A stretch of 33,831 bases of DNA, from the NCBI GenBank assembly GCA_021732845.1, contig JAKFUF010000144.1, positions 1 to 33,831 on the forward strand, given 5' to 3'. Shown here one piece after another: positions 16,400 through 26,186 of the stretch (its first letter is position 1; each line of letters begins with the position of its first letter). The notes under the pieces are model-generated. The model did no database searches. It worked only from the letters and a program-made list of their open reading frames with translations, and was not told where the DNA came from. The DNA comes from Planctomycetaceae bacterium. GTDB taxonomy: Bacteria > Planctomycetota > Planctomycetia > Planctomycetales > Planctomycetaceae. A program made the position numbers and the translations under genes.

Positions 16400-16900
16400 T
16401 CACCGTTCTTGTGGCTCAGCCGCCAACCTGCGAATCGCGTCCTCGTTCAACCGTGCCAGCCGCACAACCTCCGAAATCGTGGCACCCATTTGCTCATAAA
16501 AGCCACGGCCATTGTCATTCTGCGCGGCGACGATCCAGTCGATCCGAGCGCACCCGTGAGCCACAGCCTCGCGGCAGAGCCACGCCAGAAGCGCCCGGCC
16601 AACGCCGCCCTTGCGGTGTTCGGCCATGACAAACAGGTCGTCCAGCCAGATCCCCGGCTTCATCAGGAACGACGAGAATGTGTCGTAGAATGTGGCCATG
16701 CCGACGGCTTCGGTTCCCTTCACGGCGATGACGGCCCGAGTGGCTGGTCTGGGGGCAAACAGTTCCTCCCGCAGATTCTCAAGCGTGGCTTTGAGTGTCG
16801 GCCGGACGCCATCGAAATCTGCCTTGCCTTCCAGCAAACGCAGTAAATCTGGCAGATCCTCTGGAGTGACGAGTCGGACGACGATTGTTGGGGTTTGCAT
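16400..16900 (-). CDS. GNAT-family N-acetyltransferase
   Basis: Cytosolic acetyltransferase of 166 residues. It shows the GNAT order: VVRLVTPEDLPDLLRLL at the first beta-alpha unit, WLDDLFVMAEHRKGGVGRAL as motif A (acetyl-CoA pyrophosphate loop RKGGVG, 96-101), then DWIVAAQNDNGRGFYEQMGA as motif B. The length is that of a single domain. Substrate unknown; diamine- or amino-group acetylation is typical of the closest-looking members. The start ATG 16900 lacks an obvious Shine-Dalgarno site. It stands alone, with repeat R1 copy 2 upstream. Confidence 0.9.
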   Translation of the reverse strand: MQTPTIVVRLVTPEDLPDLLRLLEGKADFDGVRPTLKATLENLREELFAPRPATRAVIAVKGTEAVGMATFYDTFSSFLMKPGIWLDDLFVMAEHRKGGVGRALLAWLCREAVAHGCARIDWIVAAQNDNGRGFYEQMGATISEVVRLARLNEDAIRRLAAEPQER

Positions 16901-16996
16901 GGGAGGGGCCGTGAACGGCGAGTCGAAGTCGATCGGGGCGAGGCAAATTAAAAGGCGTTTTGTTGTAAATGTTCAGCCAATGAGCCGGGTTAGCGT

Positions 16997-17015
16997 GCGT
17001 TAGCGTCCGGTTTGA
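16997..17015 (+). repeat. Dispersed repeat R1, copy 2 (half element)
   Basis: Nineteen nt identical to 3289-3307 (GCGTTAGCGTCCGGTTTGA). Similarity continues imperfectly through the loop to about 17029. The second arm of the hairpin is missing, so this is a partial copy. It lies just downstream of the AHSA1-like gene (minus strand). Confidence 0.85.
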
Positions 17016-17074
17016 TGGGAATGTGAACGATGCTGGCAGGAACCACAATGACATCAACTCGCTTTTTGTCTGTC

Positions 17075-17527
17075 TCAACTCTTCAAAACCGCCTGCTCCA
17101 TCTGATCGAGCCACTGCGACCAGGCGGCCTTCGCGGCGGCTTCCCCGTCCTCGCCGATCGAATCCCCGTCCCAGCCGTTGACGAACGAGACTTCAGAGGC
17201 CGAGCCTTCAAGCCGGCGAATTTGGATCTCAATAAATTCGTTGTGATAAGGACGCGGTGCATGTGGGTCCGGTTCGCCGGCAAGAAAAGTCTGAGCTACG
17301 CGCCGGTTCTCTTCCAGTACGAGATACTCGCCCGTGTAGATGTATGTCGTTCCACCCGGTGCCGGGCTTTCAAACCGGTAGCGGCCGCCAACCCGCACAT
17401 CCGCCGCGACCTTTCCCAGCCACCGCGCCATGGTTTCCGGTTCAGTCCACGCGGCATAAATCTTGGCGGGGGTGGCCTCAATGCGGCGTGTGAGCGAAAT
17501 GCTGTGCCGAGGTGCTTGAATGGTCAT
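17075..17527 (-). CDS. AHSA1-type SRPBCC-domain protein
   Basis: Small cytosolic protein of 150 residues, one START/SRPBCC domain of the Activator-of-Hsp90-ATPase-homologue type. SISLTRRIEATPAKIYAAWT leads into ETMARWLGK. A DVRVGGRYRFE strand is followed by a TGEYLVLEENRRVAQTF strand pair, and the C-terminal helix WSQWLDQMEQAVLKS closes the pocket. Bacterial members are often stress or ArsR-linked and of unknown ligand; no ArsR regulator is adjacent. ATG 17527 is chosen over in-frame ATG 17572, since the domain begins shortly after it and AGGAG lies 12 nt upstream. The start could be either. Confidence 0.88.
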   Translation of the reverse strand: MTIQAPRHSISLTRRIEATPAKIYAAWTEPETMARWLGKVAADVRVGGRYRFESPAPGGTTYIYTGEYLVLEENRRVAQTFLAGEPDPHAPRPYHNEFIEIQIRRLEGSASEVSFVNGWDGDSIGEDGEAAAKAAWSQWLDQMEQAVLKS

Positions 17528-17651
17528 GAAATCCGCATGCTCCTCGGAAGACGCTTCCACCCAGTCGCACATGCCGCTTCAAACCGAAGCAATGCCACAT
17601 GGACTGCCAAACACCGCAAACGCACCACAAATTCGGATCACGAAAGCACAT

Positions 17652-17678
17652 TTTACTGTGAAATTGGAAATCTGAAAT
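17652..17678 (-). repeat. Dispersed AT-rich repeat R5, copy 1
   Basis: The reverse complement of this 27-nt segment matches 29356-29382 with one mismatch (ATTTCAGATTTC...CACAGTAAA). It lies in the 217-bp gap between the AHSA1-like and ceramidase-like genes and is much more AT-rich than its surroundings. Confidence 0.75.
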
Positions 17679-17744
17679 TTGAAATTTCTTTCGCACACGG
17701 ACTGCCACCCCGGCAACGTTCGTCCCGACGGCACGCTAGGTCGA

Positions 17745-19091
17745 TCACTCCCGCACCTGCCGCACCAGCTCATGCACCTTGCTCATGATCCGGTCCTCCA
17801 CATCCAGGGCAAACGGACCCGGCAGCGACGTGTAGAGCATCGCCCCCGTGGCTTCATACCCGCCCTCCTTCAGCACGCGTTGCGAGGGGATGTAGCCAAA
17901 CACATCATTCGAATACCCCGCCACCCACACCGGGTTGCCGGTGACTTCCTTCTTGATCCGCAGCGAGTAGTCCACCACCGTTTCCCCGCCCAGCGTGACC
18001 ATCGTCAAATCCTTGCCGAACTGGATCGACTGCACCGGATACGGGTATTCCTGACGGATCTTCCCATCCTGCTTCAACTGCTCCAGCAGCACTTCCGCAT
18101 GCCGCTTCTCGTATTTGTTGGATGACTGCTGCAGCCGCACCAGTTCCTCGCGCTCCGGTGCGGGGGCAAACTCCAGCGCTGCCTCGGCAAAGGCTGTCCT
18201 TAAGGGCGGCCGCACCGGCTGTGGCTCAGGCAACAGCGCGGCATCAATGGCGGTGGCCAGCGTCCGCCCATGCTGCCGCGCCAGTTCAATCGTGCCCCGC
18301 GGATACGGGTTCTGGTCGCCCCCGCAGCCCATGAAAAACAGCGCAATGGTGCCGGGGTGTGACTCCTCAAAGGCCTGCTGGGCGAAGCCCGCATAGTCGC
18401 CGCAGAACTGGAAGAAGCTGAGCGTGGTGTTGTGGCAGGCATAGCCAAACAGCACCGCTTTGAGCTTCCCCTCGGCGTTGACGACACGCAGCACCGGCAC
18501 GTCCTGGTCGACCGGGCCATCGGGGTAGGGGCTGTTCTGGTAACCCTTGTCGGTTGGCAGCCGCCGGTTCATGGCAAACCCGGCACGGGCGTGCGAATAG
18601 CCCAGCTTCGCGGGCTCCAGGTGAGCCACGGCCTGATCCACCACCGAGACCAGTTTTTCGTGCAGCACGGCGATGTATTTTTCAATGGCCGCGCGCTGCG
18701 ACTCCTCCAGGTCATACAGGATGTAGGTTCCCAGGCGGATCACGGGTCCGCAGTGGGTATGCGAGCAGTTCAGCACGATGCTTTCCGGCGGCAGCTTGTG
18801 TTTCTCCCGCACCGCCTGCACCACATGGTCGCGCATCGCCTTGGGAATGCTGATCAGGTCCATGGTGATGATCGCCAGCCGCTTGCCGCTGGGATCTTCC
18901 ACCACCAGCGCCTTGGCAAACAGGTCTGTCGCCTTCCCCTCCGCCGGCTTGTCGCGACTGGCATACCCCGCCATCCACAGCGGCTGGTCGGGCGTGATCA
19001 CCACCGCCGCCGCGCCGGCCTTCCACGGCTCATCAGCCCGCGCCACGAACGGTACAGCGAACAACAGGATCGCAACAAGGCACGGTCGCAT
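17745..19091 (-). CDS. Secreted neutral/alkaline ceramidase-like hydrolase
   Basis: Exported protein of 448 residues. A signal peptide (about 4-19, cleavage near VARADEP) precedes a domain related to neutral/alkaline non-lysosomal ceramidase N-terminal regions, which are zinc amidases. It starts KAGAAAVVITPDQPLWMAGY. Visible metal/active-site motifs are NCSHTHCGP (108-116), FGYACHNT (His219), GDYAGF (230-235) and MGCGGDQNP (253-261). It lacks the long C-terminal domain of true ceramidases, as is common in planctomycetes, where the substrate is unknown. ATG 19091 fits the signal peptide and has GGAG 11 nt upstream. The in-frame start at 19148 is less likely. It is divergent from the efflux regulator genes. 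Confidence 0.88.
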   Translation of the reverse strand: MRPCLVAILLFAVPFVARADEPWKAGAAAVVITPDQPLWMAGYASRDKPAEGKATDLFAKALVVEDPSGKRLAIITMDLISIPKAMRDHVVQAVREKHKLPPESIVLNCSHTHCGPVIRLGTYILYDLEESQRAAIEKYIAVLHEKLVSVVDQAVAHLEPAKLGYSHARAGFAMNRRLPTDKGYQNSPYPDGPVDQDVPVLRVVNAEGKLKAVLFGYACHNTTLSFFQFCGDYAGFAQQAFEESHPGTIALFFMGCGGDQNPYPRGTIELARQHGRTLATAIDAALLPEPQPVRPPLRTAFAEAALEFAPAPEREELVRLQQSSNKYEKRHAEVLLEQLKQDGKIRQEYPYPVQSIQFGKDLTMVTLGGETVVDYSLRIKKEVTGNPVWVAGYSNDVFGYIPSQRVLKEGGYEATGAMLYTSLPGPFALDVEDRIMSKVHELVRQVRE

Positions 19092-19219
19092 GAGAAACTC
19101 GCTCCAGGCTGGGTTGATGCACACACAGGTGGAGCCCGATGATGACAAATGCGCGGTTTGAAGTCACCCGCACGCTTCAATCAATCGTACCGGGCGGAGT
19201 GGTGAATTCTGCTTTATGT

Positions 19220-19249
19220 TCGCGATTCTCGTGTACCGCAGAATCGCGA
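19220..19249. promoter_or_regulatory. Inverted repeat upstream of the response regulator (candidate operator)
   Basis: TCGCGATTCT and AGAATCGCGA form perfect 10-bp arms separated by 10 nt, ending 56 bp before the regulator's ATG. It lies in the 214-bp divergent gap with the ceramidase-like gene. OmpR-family regulators often bind paired sites upstream of their own operon, so autoregulation is a reasonable inference. Confidence 0.55.
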
Positions 19250-19305
19250 TGGCAACGATACTACATCACCAATTTGCGAGGCACATATCATCGGAGCTGT
19301 GGTCG

Positions 19306-19980
19306 ATGCCGCGGATCCTGATCGTCGAAGATGAATCGAGGCTGAGGAGTTCCATTTGCCGAACTCTCGACGAAACCTCGCATGTCGCCGTGGCGGCGGG
19401 GTCGCTCGCGGAAGCGGCGCGCCAACTGACTGTAGAAATCGACCTGATCATTCTTGACTTGATGCTTCCCGACGGCAGCGGGCTGGAGTGGCTTGCCGCC
19501 TTGAGGGCAGCCGGCGACCGCCGCCCGGTGCTGATCCTGACCGCACGCGATTCCGTCTCCGACCGCGTGGCGGGGCTGGATTCCGGCGCGGATGACTACT
19601 TAATCAAGCCGTTTTCGCTGGAGGAACTGTTGGCGCGCATCCGCGCCTTGTTGCGGCGGACAGTGGACCTGGTGACGAACCAGCTTCAACTGGGCTCTGT
19701 GACGGTCGACCTGCTCAACCGGATTGCCTCACGCGATGGGCAGCCGCTGCATTTGCAGAATCGGCAGTTCGAACTGCTGGTGTTCCTGATGCGCCATCCC
19801 AACCAGGTTGTGACGCGGGAGATGATTGCCCGCGAGGTCTGGAAAGAGTCCACAGCCACCTGGACCAACGTGATTGAGGTCCATGTCAATCAGTTGCGAA
19901 AGCAACTCGATGGCCCGGGCCGCCCGCCGATCCTGCACACGGTGCGCGGGCAGGGGTATTTGATGGGGGATCCGCCGTGA
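19306..19980 (+). CDS. OmpR/PhoB-family response regulator of the efflux operon
   Basis: DNA-binding regulator of 224 residues. The receiver domain (1-117) has the acidic pocket VEDE (7-10), phospho-acceptor Asp51 in LIILDLMLPDGSG, Thr79 in LILTARD and Lys101 in LIKPFS. The C-terminal winged-helix domain (about 125-224) shows LQNRQFELLVFLMRHPNQVV, a recognition-helix region TNVIEVHVNQLRKQL and the final HTVRGQGYLM strand. ATG 19306 is chosen because the receiver begins immediately and GGAG lies 9 nt upstream. Frames extending to 19216 add non-family residues. The gene's stop overlaps the kinase start by 4 bp, so the two are translationally coupled. It probably senses metal via its partner and controls the pump genes downstream. 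Confidence 0.95.
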   Translation: MPRILIVEDESRLRSSICRTLDETSHVAVAAGSLAEAARQLTVEIDLIILDLMLPDGSGLEWLAALRAAGDRRPVLILTARDSVSDRVAGLDSGADDYLIKPFSLEELLARIRALLRRTVDLVTNQLQLGSVTVDLLNRIASRDGQPLHLQNRQFELLVFLMRHPNQVVTREMIAREVWKESTATWTNVIEVHVNQLRKQLDGPGRPPILHTVRGQGYLMGDPP

Positions 19981-21434
19981 AGCATTTTTCCATCCGCTGG
20001 CGGCTCACGCTGTGGTATGCGGTGGCTTTCGGCACTCTGCTGACAGCCTTCTGCCTGATCCTGCTCGTTTTGACCCGCCAGCAGTTGCTGGCCCGCACCG
20101 ACAGCCAGTTGCGCGAAGAGCTGCGGGAGCTGGCCAGAGAGATCGAACTGGCTCGCTCACCGCGTGAGGTCTCCGACCAGCTTCAGGCGCGTTATTTTCA
20201 GCATGACATTTACGATTTCGTGGTCACCGACACGAGCGGGCTGCCGTTGTTCGTCAGTTCGCGGGTGACCTCCACACAGGCGAAAAAGCTGCTCCCCGAG
20301 TCGAAAGGTGCCCTCGCTGAAGTCGGGAATGGCGGCTGGATCCATGCCGACAAAACGCTGGGAGCAACGCCGCATCGGGTGGCGACGACTGTGGTCAATG
20401 GGCCGCAGGGGCGGCTGACGGTGCAATCGCTGACCTCGCTGGCACCACTGCATGCGGAGTTGCAGACGCTGCAATTATTGATGCTCACACTGTTGCCCGT
20501 GGGGATTCTGTTTGCCCTGGCTGGCGGGTACTTTCTCGCGGCACGGGCGCTGGCACCGGTCGATCAGATCGCGCGGGTCGCGGCGGGCATCACAATTTCC
20601 GCATTGGACCAGCGCGTCGAAGTCTCCAATCCGCATGACGAACTGGGCCGGCTGGCGCTGACCATCAACTCCCTCATTGGCCGCCTGGAGCGGGCCGTGG
20701 CTGAGATTCAGCGGTTCACCGCGGATGCCTCCCATGAACTTCGAACCCCACTGGCGATCTTGCGCTCCGAGGCGGAATGTGCGCTGCGAAAATCCCGCAC
20801 GGTTCAAGAGTACGAGCGGACTCTGACAGTGGTTGTGGACGAAGCCACGCGTCTCGGTCGCCTGGCTGACCAATTGTTGACATTGAGCCGCGCGGATGCC
20901 GGAGCATCACCCGTCCCGCGCGAAAGTGTGCGGCTCGATGCGCTGCTGCTGGATGTGGCGGAAACCTTTGTGCCACTGGTGGCACGGCAGCAAGTGCGGC
21001 TCGAGTGCGACCACCTGACTCCGTGCGAGATTCTCGGTGACGACATCCGCCTCAGCCAGGCATTCTCCAATGTGATTGAGAACGCCCTCAAATTCACCCG
21101 TCCGGGAGGGATCGTCAGCGTCCAACTGCACCTGCACAACGAGCTGGCAACGATCTCGATCGCGGACACCGGAATTGGCATCGCCGCCGCTCATCTGTCG
21201 CATGTCTTCGATCGCTTTTACCGGATCGATACATCGCGGCATTCGCAATCGGGCGGGACCGGGCTGGGACTGTCGATCGCACGGTCGGCCGTCACCGAAC
21301 ATCAGGGAACGATCACCATGGAAAGCGAGCCCGATGTGGGAACGACCGTCACCATTTGCCTGCCGGCTGGTCGGCCAGCGGCTGAGTCCGAGGCCCTTGT
21401 GCCTGATGTTCACGAAGCGCGGTACAGTGCGTGA
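19977..21434 (+). CDS. Sensor histidine kinase of the efflux operon
   Basis: Inner-membrane kinase of 485 residues. There are two membrane helices (about 11-33 and 166-189) with a periplasmic sensor of about 130 residues between them. A HAMP domain follows (about 188-241, ALAPVDQIARVAAGI), then the H-box FTADASHELRTPLA with His253, the N-box SQAFSNVIENALKFT (Asn366, Asn369), G1 IADTGIGIA and G2 GGTGLGLSIA. The layout matches CusS/heavy-metal sensor kinases, though the periplasmic segment has no obvious His/Cys metal cluster. The start GTG 19977 overlaps the regulator stop (GTGA). The pump genes follow 85 bp later on the same strand, supporting a metal or toxic-compound signal. Confidence 0.95.
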   Translation: MKHFSIRWRLTLWYAVAFGTLLTAFCLILLVLTRQQLLARTDSQLREELRELAREIELARSPREVSDQLQARYFQHDIYDFVVTDTSGLPLFVSSRVTSTQAKKLLPESKGALAEVGNGGWIHADKTLGATPHRVATTVVNGPQGRLTVQSLTSLAPLHAELQTLQLLMLTLLPVGILFALAGGYFLAARALAPVDQIARVAAGITISALDQRVEVSNPHDELGRLALTINSLIGRLERAVAEIQRFTADASHELRTPLAILRSEAECALRKSRTVQEYERTLTVVVDEATRLGRLADQLLTLSRADAGASPVPRESVRLDALLLDVAETFVPLVARQQVRLECDHLTPCEILGDDIRLSQAFSNVIENALKFTRPGGIVSVQLHLHNELATISIADTGIGIAAAHLSHVFDRFYRIDTSRHSQSGGTGLGLSIARSAVTEHQGTITMESEPDVGTTVTICLPAGRPAAESEALVPDVHEARYSA

Positions 21435-21519
21435 AACTTGACATGATGCTTCCATACGAACAGCGAACTGTCTCAGTCGACACGGAACACTTCACCACCA
21501 AGCGAGTGGAAGACACTTG

Positions 21520-22776
21520 ATGATCAGATTTATAAAGTGCGACCGCCGAGTTGTCATTCTGCTGGCTCTGCTGCTCAGCGCCTGCCAGCCGGAACCCGCG
21601 GCGACGAAGAAGGCCGTTTCGCCGGCGAAGACCACGTATCCCGTGGCGGAAACGTCGTTGAATCTCATCCATCTGGAAGAAGTCGCCGCGAAGCGGATGA
21701 AATCTCAGACAGTTCAGATGCGGACGATGCCACGGGCACGCTCGTACGGGGCGGACTTGATGCTCCCCAGTGGAGCCACGGTGATTGTTTCGGCACCGTT
21801 GGCCGGGACTTTGCAGACATCGGGGACGAGTTTTCCCCAGGTTGGTGAAACTGTCAAAGAGAGTGACGGACTGCTGGAACTTTTGCCGCTGCTATCACCG
21901 GAACGGGCCGTTTTGACGCCTTCCGAGAGAATCCGCTTCGCGGAGGCCAAGAACGCGCTGGCACAGTCGCGAATTGACGCCGATGGACAATTCCAACAGG
22001 CGACTGTGCAGGTCGAGGCAGCCACAATCGCGCTGGAGCGGGCGGACCGGCTCCTCAGAGAACAGGCCGGCACGATTCGCGCCGTCGATGAAGCCAAGGC
22101 GCAGTTGCAGCTTGCCAAGAAGGCACTCGCCGCCGCGACCACGCGCAAACGGCTGGTCGACGGAATACTGCTCGACGAAAAGGCGGGAACGCTGGAGCCA
22201 ATTGTCATCACCTCCCCGATGTCTGGAATCATTCGCAACACGCAGGTTCGGGCCGGGCAGATGATTGCCGCCGGAGCGCCGCTGTTCGAGGTGATGAACG
22301 ACGAAATCCTGTGGCTTCGCGTTCCGGTCTACGTGGGTGACCTCAACGACATCGACATCGAGAAGCCGGCACGTCTGACACTGCTGGATGGCCGCCAGGG
22401 TGACGGCGACCTGCTGGTGAAACCCGCCACACTGCCCCCAACCGCCCTTCCGCTGACTGCGGCCGTCGATCTGTATTTTGAACTTCCCAACCCCAAACAT
22501 GCGTTTCGGCCCGGCCAGAAGGTGGCTGCGCAGTTGACCCTGAAGGGCGCGGCCAAGCAGCTTGCCGTGCCGTGGTCCGCGGTCATCCACGATATTTACG
22601 GCGGACAGTGGGTCTATGAGGAGACCACGCCAGGAGAGTATGTCCGGCGGCGAGTTGATGTTGGCTGGGTGGATGGCGATTGGGCTGCCCTCCAGCATGG
22701 CCCCCAGCCTGGAACCAGGGTGGTGACCGCAGGTGTTGCCGAACTGGCGGGAACGGAATTCGGGTTTCAGAAGTGA
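21520..22776 (+). CDS. RND efflux periplasmic adaptor (membrane-fusion) lipoprotein
   Basis: Periplasmic adaptor of 418 residues linking the RND pump to the outer-membrane channel. The N-terminus is a lipoprotein signal with lipobox LSAC (Cys22). A split lipoyl/barrel-sandwich half (VIVSAPLAGTLQ) precedes a long helical hairpin rich in Ala/Gln/Glu (about 125-220). The second half contains ITSPMSGIIRNTQVRAGQMI, then a beta-barrel domain with VPVYVGDLNDIDIEKPARL. The closing segment, from LAVPWSAVIHD to the C-terminus, is the membrane-proximal domain. This order is standard for CusB/CzcB-like adaptors. The ATG at 21520 is used; a TTG sits directly before it. It lies in line with the kinase and the pump. 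Confidence 0.93.
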   Translation: MIRFIKCDRRVVILLALLLSACQPEPAATKKAVSPAKTTYPVAETSLNLIHLEEVAAKRMKSQTVQMRTMPRARSYGADLMLPSGATVIVSAPLAGTLQTSGTSFPQVGETVKESDGLLELLPLLSPERAVLTPSERIRFAEAKNALAQSRIDADGQFQQATVQVEAATIALERADRLLREQAGTIRAVDEAKAQLQLAKKALAAATTRKRLVDGILLDEKAGTLEPIVITSPMSGIIRNTQVRAGQMIAAGAPLFEVMNDEILWLRVPVYVGDLNDIDIEKPARLTLLDGRQGDGDLLVKPATLPPTALPLTAAVDLYFELPNPKHAFRPGQKVAAQLTLKGAAKQLAVPWSAVIHDIYGGQWVYEETTPGEYVRRRVDVGWVDGDWAALQHGPQPGTRVVTAGVAELAGTEFGFQK

Positions 22777-22851
22777 GAACCCCGAAGCGGAAGCGCGATC
22801 CTCACTTGGCTTATCGATTCATCAGTTGCTTAAGTTCACCGGGAATACGTC

Positions 22852-25800
22852 ATGGGCTGGCTGGTCGAAACCGCACTGCGTCTGCGCGTGGCGGTGCTGG
22901 CGGTTTCGGTGTTGTTGATCGTCGTCGGCATTCGGTTGGTTCCCCAACTGCCGCTGGATGTCTTTCCAGAATTCTCGCCCCCCTACATCGAAATTCAGAC
23001 GGAGGCTCCCGGGCTTTCGGCGGAAGAGGTGGAGAATCTCGTCACGTTTCCCCTGGAAAATGCGCTGAACGGAACGATTGGCCTGAACATCATCCGCTCC
23101 AAGTCAGTGTTGGGGCTGTCTTCAATCAAGCTGCTCCTGCACCAGAATGCGGACCTGTACCGCGCGCGGCAACTGGTACAGGAACGTCTCGCTGCGGAAA
23201 CGCCAAGGTTGCCAGCCGTCGCTCGCCCTCCAGTCATCCTGCAGCCACTCTCGTCGCTCAGCCGGATGATGAAAATTGGCATGTGGTCCGACAAGCTCTC
23301 GCAGCAGGAACTCTCGGAACTGGCAGTGTGGACCGTGCGGCCACGGTTGATGGCGATTCCCGGTGTCGCCAATGTTGCCATCTGGGGCCAGCGCGACAGG
23401 CAGTTGCAGGTGCTGGTCGATCATGACCGCCTGCGGGCCCACCAGGTGACGGTCGACATGGTGCTAAAAGCGGCTGGCGACGCTGTCGTTCTCGACGCCG
23501 GTGGCTTCGTCGACACCCCCAACCAGCGATTGGCCGTGCGTCAGGTGTCGCCCGTCTACGGTCCCGAAGATTTGAAGCGATGCGTCGTCGCCTACCGCGA
23601 CGGTGTTGCACTCCATCTTGGCGACGTGGCTCAGGTTCAGATCGGTTCTCCCCCGCCGATTGGCGACGCCATCATCAACGATCAACCAGGGTTGCTGCTG
23701 ATCGTCGAAAAGCAGCCGGCGGCGAACATCCTGGAGGTCTCCCGTCAGGTCGAAGCCGCGCTCGATGCCATGCGGCCGGGGCTCACGGATGTCGAGATGG
23801 ATCCGACCATCTTTCGCCCCGCGACATTCATCGAGCGCTCCATCGAAAACCTCACTCACGCGCTCCTGACCGGCTGCGTGCTGGTGATCATTGTGCTGAT
23901 CGCCTTTCTGTTTGACTGGCGGACCGCCGTGATCAGCCTCACGGCGATCCCGTTGTCGCTGATGGGCACGATTGTGGTGCTGTACTGGTGGGGCCTGACC
24001 ATCAATACGATGATCATCGCCGGCCTGGTCATCGCCCTGGGTGAAGTCGTGGATGACGCGATCATTGATGTCGAGAATATCGTCCGCCGCCTGCGGCTCA
24101 ATCAAACCGCCGAGCCCCGCAGGTCTGCGTTCCGGGTGGTCCTGGAGGCCTCGTTGGAGGTCCGCAGCGCGGTGGTGTATGCCACGCTGATTATCGTGCT
24201 GGTGTTCCTGCCCGTCTTCTTTTTGGATGGGCTCCCCGGTGCATTCTTCCGACCATTGGCAATCGGCTATGTGCTCGCGATTCTCGCGTCACTTCTGGTG
24301 GCGCTGGTCGTCACTCCAGCTCTGTCGTTGATGATCCTGCGACATGGGACTGGAAGCGACCGCGAGCCGCCGCTGAGCCGCTGGCTGCGCGTCCCCTACC
24401 GCGCCATGCTTCCCTGGTTCGTCAAGCGCCCCTTGTCGGCCATCGGCTTTCTCACGGTGACCTTTGCCCTGACCGCGCTCCTCGTGAACAGCCTGGGGCA
24501 GGAGTTCCTTCCGAACTTTCAGGAGACCGACTTCCTGATGCACTTCGTGGAGAAGCCGGGCACCTCGATCGAGGCGATGGACCGGGTGACGATCCTTGCC
24601 AGCAAGGAACTCCGGGCGATCCCCGGTGTCAGAAATTTCGGAAGTCACATCGGACGGGCGGAAGTCGCCGACGAGGTGGTCGGGCCAAACTTCACCGAAC
24701 TGTGGATCAGCATCGACCCCAAGGTGGACTATGGAAAGACCGTGGAAAAGATTCAGGATGCGGTGGACAGCTATCCCGGCATGTATCGCGACCTGCTGAC
24801 GTTCCTCCGGGAACGGGTCAAGGAAGTGCTGACCGGGTCCAGTTCGAGCATTGTCGTTCGCATTTTCGGAGCCGACTTGAAGGAACTTCGCGGCAAGGCC
24901 AAGGAAGTGGCGGCGGCGATGGAGAATGTACCGGGCGTGGCGAATCTCAAGGTTGAGCCACAGGTCCTGGTGCCGCAAATCGAAGTGCGCCTGCGGCCGG
25001 CGGCGGCCGAGCGGTTCGGTTTGACTCCGGGCCAGGTGCGACGCGCTGTCACGACCCTGTTGCGCGGGACCAAGGTCGGCGAAATCTATGAGAACCAAGT
25101 GAAGTCCGATGTCGTGGTCTGGGGTGCTGCGACGTCCCGGACCGATCTGTCGGCTCTTCATCAACTGCGAATCGACACCCCTTCAGGTGGGCAGGTGCCG
25201 CTGAAAGACGTGGCGGATCTCAGCATTGTCCCCGCCCCCAATGAGGTAAAGCGTGAGGGCGCTTCACGACGGATTGATGTCACCTGCGACGCCAAAGGGC
25301 GTGATCTGGGGTCGGTCGCCCGCGAAGTTGAAACCGCAGTCCGGGCCGTCAGCTTCCCGCATGGTTATCACCCCGAGTTTCTGGGCGAGTACACGGCCAG
25401 GCAGGAATCGCAACAGCGGCTGTTGGCATTGGGGGCGGCGTCTCTCGTGGGGATCCTGCTGATCCTTTACATCGACTTCCAGTCTTGGCGGTTGACGCTG
25501 ATGGTCTGTTTGACAATCCCGTTCGCCCTCATCGGCGGGGTCATCGCCGCGTGGATTGCCGGCGGCGTCCTGTCGCTGGGCTCGCTGATCGGCTTCGTCA
25601 CGGTCCTGGGAATTGCGGCCCGGAACGGGATCATGCTGGTCAGCCACTACCGGCACTTGCAGGAGACAGAAGGCGAGCCGTTTGGATTGAATCTGGTCCT
25701 GCGGGGAGCCGAGGAGCGGCTCACGCCCATCCTGATGACGGTTTTGACCACCGCACTGGCGCTGCTGCCGCTGGCAATCTCCGGAAACAAACCGGGCCAT

Positions 25801-25932
25801 GAAATTGAGTATCCGCTGGCCGTCGTCATCGTGGGCGGACTGGTGACCTCGACATTCTTGAACCTGTTTCTGCTGCCCCCGCTGTATTTGATGTGGGGCC
25901 GCCATTCAGTGAAAGCGAAGACGGACGAGTAG
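22852..25932 (+). CDS. Heavy-metal-type RND efflux pump, CzcA/CusA-like
   Basis: Inner-membrane proton-driven pump of 1026 residues, the normal RND size. The N-terminal helix is followed by [20 protein letters not shown] and [18 protein letters not shown], both hallmarks of the HME (heavy-metal efflux) branch. The proton-relay region in TM4 reads [16 protein letters not shown] with Asp401 and Asp402. The second half has the matching [20 protein letters not shown] helix. Two large periplasmic loops contain the porter domains. The metal (Cu, Ag, Zn, Co, Cd or Ni) cannot be told by eye. It sits between the adaptor (75 bp upstream) and the outer-membrane factor (about 255 bp downstream). Confidence 0.96.
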   Translation: MGWLVETALRLRVAVLAVSVLLIVVGIRLVPQLPLDVFPEFSPPYIEIQTEAPGLSAEEVENLVTFPLENALNGTIGLNIIRSKSVLGLSSIKLLLHQNADLYRARQLVQERLAAETPRLPAVARPPVILQPLSSLSRMMKIGMWSDKLSQQELSELAVWTVRPRLMAIPGVANVAIWGQRDRQLQVLVDHDRLRAHQVTVDMVLKAAGDAVVLDAGGFVDTPNQRLAVRQVSPVYGPEDLKRCVVAYRDGVALHLGDVAQVQIGSPPPIGDAIINDQPGLLLIVEKQPAANILEVSRQVEAALDAMRPGLTDVEMDPTIFRPATFIERSIENLTHALLTGCVLVIIVLIAFLFDWRTAVISLTAIPLSLMGTIVVLYWWGLTINTMIIAGLVIALGEVVDDAIIDVENIVRRLRLNQTAEPRRSAFRVVLEASLEVRSAVVYATLIIVLVFLPVFFLDGLPGAFFRPLAIGYVLAILASLLVALVVTPALSLMILRHGTGSDREPPLSRWLRVPYRAMLPWFVKRPLSAIGFLTVTFALTALLVNSLGQEFLPNFQETDFLMHFVEKPGTSIEAMDRVTILASKELRAIPGVRNFGSHIGRAEVADEVVGPNFTELWISIDPKVDYGKTVEKIQDAVDSYPGMYRDLLTFLRERVKEVLTGSSSSIVVRIFGADLKELRGKAKEVAAAMENVPGVANLKVEPQVLVPQIEVRLRPAAAERFGLTPGQVRRAVTTLLRGTKVGEIYENQVKSDVVVWGAATSRTDLSALHQLRIDTPSGGQVPLKDVADLSIVPAPNEVKREGASRRIDVTCDAKGRDLGSVAREVETAVRAVSFPHGYHPEFLGEYTARQESQQRLLALGAASLVGILLILYIDFQSWRLTLMVCLTIPFALIGGVIAAWIAGGVLSLGSLIGFVTVLGIAARNGIMLVSHYRHLQETEGEPFGLNLVLRGAEERLTPILMTVLTTALALLPLAISGNKPGHEIEYPLAVVIVGGLVTSTFLNLFLLPPLYLMWGRHSVKAKTDE

Positions 25933-26186
25933 CGCGATCTTCCATCGAGACATTCCACCGACGGGTCGGCAAAGTCCGCCACGGCCTCCCAACCGTTACA
26001 ACCGAGCCCACGCGCCAGTCGTGCCCGGCGCGCCGACATTAACTCTGCTTTACAGCGACCCTGTTTGGTTGCGTCGGGTGTGATGTTGTGCCGAAGAAGA
26101 GTCTGTCTGTTGACAGGTTGACGAGCGAACGCTGGCTCAAGACCCAATCCCTGACGCGCACTCAACGCGCGACTGAGGCGCACGAC

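Noticed and set aside
21435-21519. Sigma-70 promoter before the adaptor gene (TTGACA word)
   Set aside because: No -10-like hexamer at a suitable spacing could be found.
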